Source: Lanius collurio (Eukaryota; Chordata; Aves; Passeriformes; Laniidae). Taken from it: 64,000 bases of DNA. Shown here piece by piece: positions 60,716 to 64,000 of this stretch; position 1 is the stretch's first letter; every line of letters begins with the position of its first letter. The translations under genes and the position numbers were made by a program. The notes below the pieces were generated by a model. It was not told where the DNA came from and did not search any database. It saw only the letters and a list, made by a program, of their open reading frames with translations. Where the stretch lies: contig JACBWW010000015.1 of NCBI GenBank assembly GCA_020086605.1, positions 17,461,484-17,525,483 of the forward strand. The letters run 5' to 3'.

Positions 60716-63700
60716 GAGATGGCCTTTGAATACAGGGATGTGTGGGCATAATTTATGCCTTATTTCTGCTGCCAGTATCTAACTTTGGCTGAGCCCCTCA
60801 GTGTGGCTACAGTTTGGAATCAATGGGTCAGTTTCAGACATGCCAAAACTTGGACCCATGTGCTAATAACTTCAGAAGGCCAGTGACACCAATCCGTCAT
60901 TTCAACCAAACTCTACCAAATGTATGAATGAAGAAAAAGAGGAAAATACTAAGCAAACCTGGGGCCTTTTTCTCACCCTTTTCACATTAGAACAGACTTG
61001 CTAACTTAAACTAGATCTGAGAGGGTCTCCAGCAACCACAAAGTACAAGGCAACAGATTACTGGTTGTGTGGTGGCAGTGCCACAAAAGGACAGTAGACT
61101 GGCGCACCATGCTCAGAAGATGCCTTCATGGGGCTTGCCCAAATCACTTTACATATTTCAGTTGTTATGTACAAGATTGAGGTCTCCTAATCCGCATTCA
61201 TTTTACGTCTCTAGAAGTTGACACTAAGCCTCGCTCTTGTTCCATGACCTCTCATACCAGCTTCACCTGGGTAAAAGGGCCTTGAGAAAGGAAGAAAGGG
61301 TGCTCTGTGGCTAGAAATAGTTGGGTGCTACCTCAAAAGGGATGGGGTTGGAAGGGGCACATTATCTGACTGCAGCCTCATGTTCAAATCACCACACTTC
61401 AAAACCAAGTCCAGGGAAACTAATGTTAAGCAGCCTTCACCCTCACAACAAAAGGACTACAGAAAGATGGAGAACTGCCATCACAAATGCATTTTAACTG
61501 GAGAGCCACAATCTTATGTTCTTATTTCCTTCCCCACCTCTGTTTCTGGGCTCACACCACTAACAATCACCCATTGTTTCAAATTAAAAGCAAATGAAAG
61601 GTATAACCACTAGGGCTGATGGCCTGGTGTTGTTAGATGTTCTGCTTAATTTATTAACCCTCTTTCACTTCCTCTGCTGAAAGGAAAACGCAAATTCACT
61701 CACCCACATTGGGCCTGTAGTGGTTCAGATGAAAGAGATTCTCAGGACCCTTCCACAGATCCTTCACCTTGCAAACTATTTAGACCAAATTTCTTCAGAA
61801 AATCTTCACACTCTTATGTCAGAGGTACTATATAACAATGGACATGCACCAATGCATTTTTTTTGTGATATAAACAGGGAGGCTCTGGATATGCACTTGT
61901 GTGTTGTAATTTCTGTCACACCATACTTCAGACACTTCTTATCAATGCAACACACTGAGCAACTTTCTTTATTTACAACATTTAGACCCAGTGAAACACT
62001 TAGCAGGTGTAGCTGTCATAACTTATTAATGGGTTGTTTACAACAGATCTGTAGATAGAAAACAAAATCCTTCCACTATTTCTGTTTGGCTAGGAAGACT
62101 TTTCTATTTAGGTAGGAAAGGATTATGATTGAAGCACAGACACAGAATTCCCATTCCAAAATCAGCATAAGTGATTTTGATGACTGACACATTACTAGTG
62201 GAGCCTGAAGAACATGAATCCACTGCTCAGTACAAGGCACACCCGACTCAGTTTATCTGTTGCAGAGTTAAATTTTGCTTCCAATTACATCCAAAAAATG
62301 CTATTGATTTAGACAACAACTGTCCCACTAGCCTTGTGTTAACTGTTCAGGGACTGTAGTGTGAAAAATCTCTTGAAGTGTTGAAAGCACCACACACCTC
62401 AAACCACCAAAGGGCACTACTCAATAGTAAGAGAGAGAAAGCCATGTAAATATTTCTCAGGACAAGGCAAGTTATTGGGGAGGAAAAGATCCCTGTGCTG
62501 CATCTTTTGCCTTTTCCAAGAAATTTCCTACTGTCAGCTGTCTGCAAATTTCAGAAGGCTGGAAACAAGCTGATAATTGCACCTCTAGCACAACACTTGG
62601 GGGAAGACTCCAATCAAAATCTTACTACAATGAAGGAAATCCATTTACCAGTATTGATCACCAGTACACTAGCAGGTTCCGATTCTCAGTGTGAGCAGCA
62701 TAAATTTGAAGGCATACTAGAAATTCTCATGAGCATTTACTTACTTCCAGTTCACTAAGCATGCAATGGGGAATAGTAAAAAAATTACTTCTGTAACTGC
62801 AAATCTCTCTCTCTCAAATTTTCCTTTCATTCAACTGATGAGGTTGATGAAGAATCCTTTTGGCCCCAGAAATGGAGTACTATGACGCTGGAAACTTTCT
62901 CTTTTTTTTAAGAAGTGAGTATTAGAAACCTGAATTTCAGAGAGTAAACTACCAAAAAAAAAATGGTAACTTTTGACTGTGATTCTAAGGCAACTTATAA
63001 TTTGGAACAATTGGAGCTGGTCATACTGCAACCTGCTGTAAAGTATGTACCATTCTGTATTCAGTCCTCAGGCAGCTGTATCAGTAGGAAGGCACGGTAC
63101 AGCTTTTATTTATTCTAATCTGCTTTGTTGTTCTCTGTAGCACAGAGATCATTAAGAAGTTTTTCAGATACAGAAAAACATAACCCAAATTTTTAATGAC
63201 CTCTATCTCAGTTCCCCCCTGCATATGCAGCTAATTATTTTGAAGTTGCACATTTGCTGGGCATTCCTTTATTCTGGTCAGTCAAGAACACCTAAATGCT
63301 ACTAATAAAAGGTGACTGTTTCTCTAAATATTCTGGCAGCTGGGGAGAAGACACACTATGCATCCAACCTTCTTCTGCCCTTAATCTTTGGAATTTTTGA
63401 AGACAATGGAACAGAGGTGGCATATCCTCTAAAATCAGACTTTCCTGCATGAATTTGGATTCCAAATCAAGACAGGAAGACCAGAAACAACTACTCCTGG
63501 GATTTCCAAGCTGCACCTGGCTATATATCTCCCTCGGCATACATTCCATACAGACAAATGAAGAGGACAGAACATGAGGCAGAGGAGGCTCTTCCAGAGC
63601 AGCGGGGAATTTTGCAAGCACGGGGGAATAAAAGTCACAAGCATTATAACTCTGTCAATAATGTATTATACTTGAAAGGGTCTGGGTATATCTATCACTT

Positions 63701-64000
63701 AGCAAGTTACAGTCTCCCTTCTAGGGAGTTTCTGAATATAAAACCCTTACCTGATTTGATGGACCAGTGCTTTCAAGCCAGTCAGCACCTGCTCTCCAAC
63801 TTGATATACTCTCAAACTGTTTTAAGTGAAGCCAAAGGATCAAAACTTAATTAGCAGTGAAATACTTCTTATACTGATCGGTTTGCACCAGATCTCCTGA
63901 GGGACATAGATTTGTCTCTATCTGGAATCCCCACCCTACCCTCAGCTGCTCGTTAGGAGGTTTGTGTTTTGTCATTTGGCAGACACTCACCTGCCGCACT
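60716..64000. other. Unique non-coding stretch to the window end
   Basis: No gene, repeat or RNA gene that I can support. Open frames such as 61720-62058 and the minus-strand 63292-63621 have no recognisable domain and no splice context. Short homopolymers of A and T occur near 62780 and 62950. Confidence 0.55.

Noticed and set aside
1..64000. tRNA, rRNA, CRISPR arrays, phage or bacterial operons, complete proviruses
   Set aside because: None was seen. There are no clover-leaf or rRNA signatures, no regularly spaced direct repeats, and no gag/pol/env frames next to either LTR.

Overview
The window reads as ordinary nuclear DNA from a bird: AT-rich by eye, non-coding over most of its length, with short random open frames on both strands and no operon-like gene packing. 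The bird assignment rests on the repeats. There are CR1 LINE 3' ends with the typical ATTCTATGATTCTATGAT-like terminus, a solo LTR of the kind abundant in neoavian genomes (reverse-strand start TGTGCTGG, end CCACAACA), a short alpharetrovirus/ERVK-like LTR, and very old MIR-like SINE and L3-like CR1 relics. A passerine or other neoavian source is likely, but the species cannot be fixed from the sequence.

Layout. 1-9.5 kb: unique sequence with one MIR-like relic and a G-run. 9.5-12.3 kb: a young-type CR1 3' end (+), an old L3-like CR1 (-), and a complete 292-bp solo LTR (-) with a perfect 6-bp target duplication. 12.3-26.8 kb: mostly unique sequence with MIR-like relics and a CR1 3' end at 22.1 kb. 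26.8-28.4 kb: an 0.8-kb CR1 (-) followed by an unusually GC-rich block. 28.4-35 kb: unique sequence with another MIR-like relic and the best protein-coding exon candidate in the window (33072-33392, -). 35-35.6 kb: a complete 587-bp solo LTR (-) with a 5-bp target duplication. 35.6-64 kb: gene-poor sequence with a purine-rich block, a CpG-dense spot, several stretches that look like conserved non-coding DNA, one old CR1 (+), a 56-bp alternating pyrimidine-purine tract and two clear palindromes.

No complete gene, rRNA, tRNA, CRISPR array or multi-gene system could be supported. The window is best read as an intergenic or large-intron region. If it is genic, the 33.07-33.39 kb segment on the minus strand is the most probable exon, because frame, acceptor and donor agree and its length is a multiple of three. 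I found no evidence of a novel multi-component system. The points most worth checking are the exon candidates, the two intact LTRs (each with TATA and polyadenylation signals) and the candidate regulatory elements. All family names come from recognising consensus features by eye, not from a database search.
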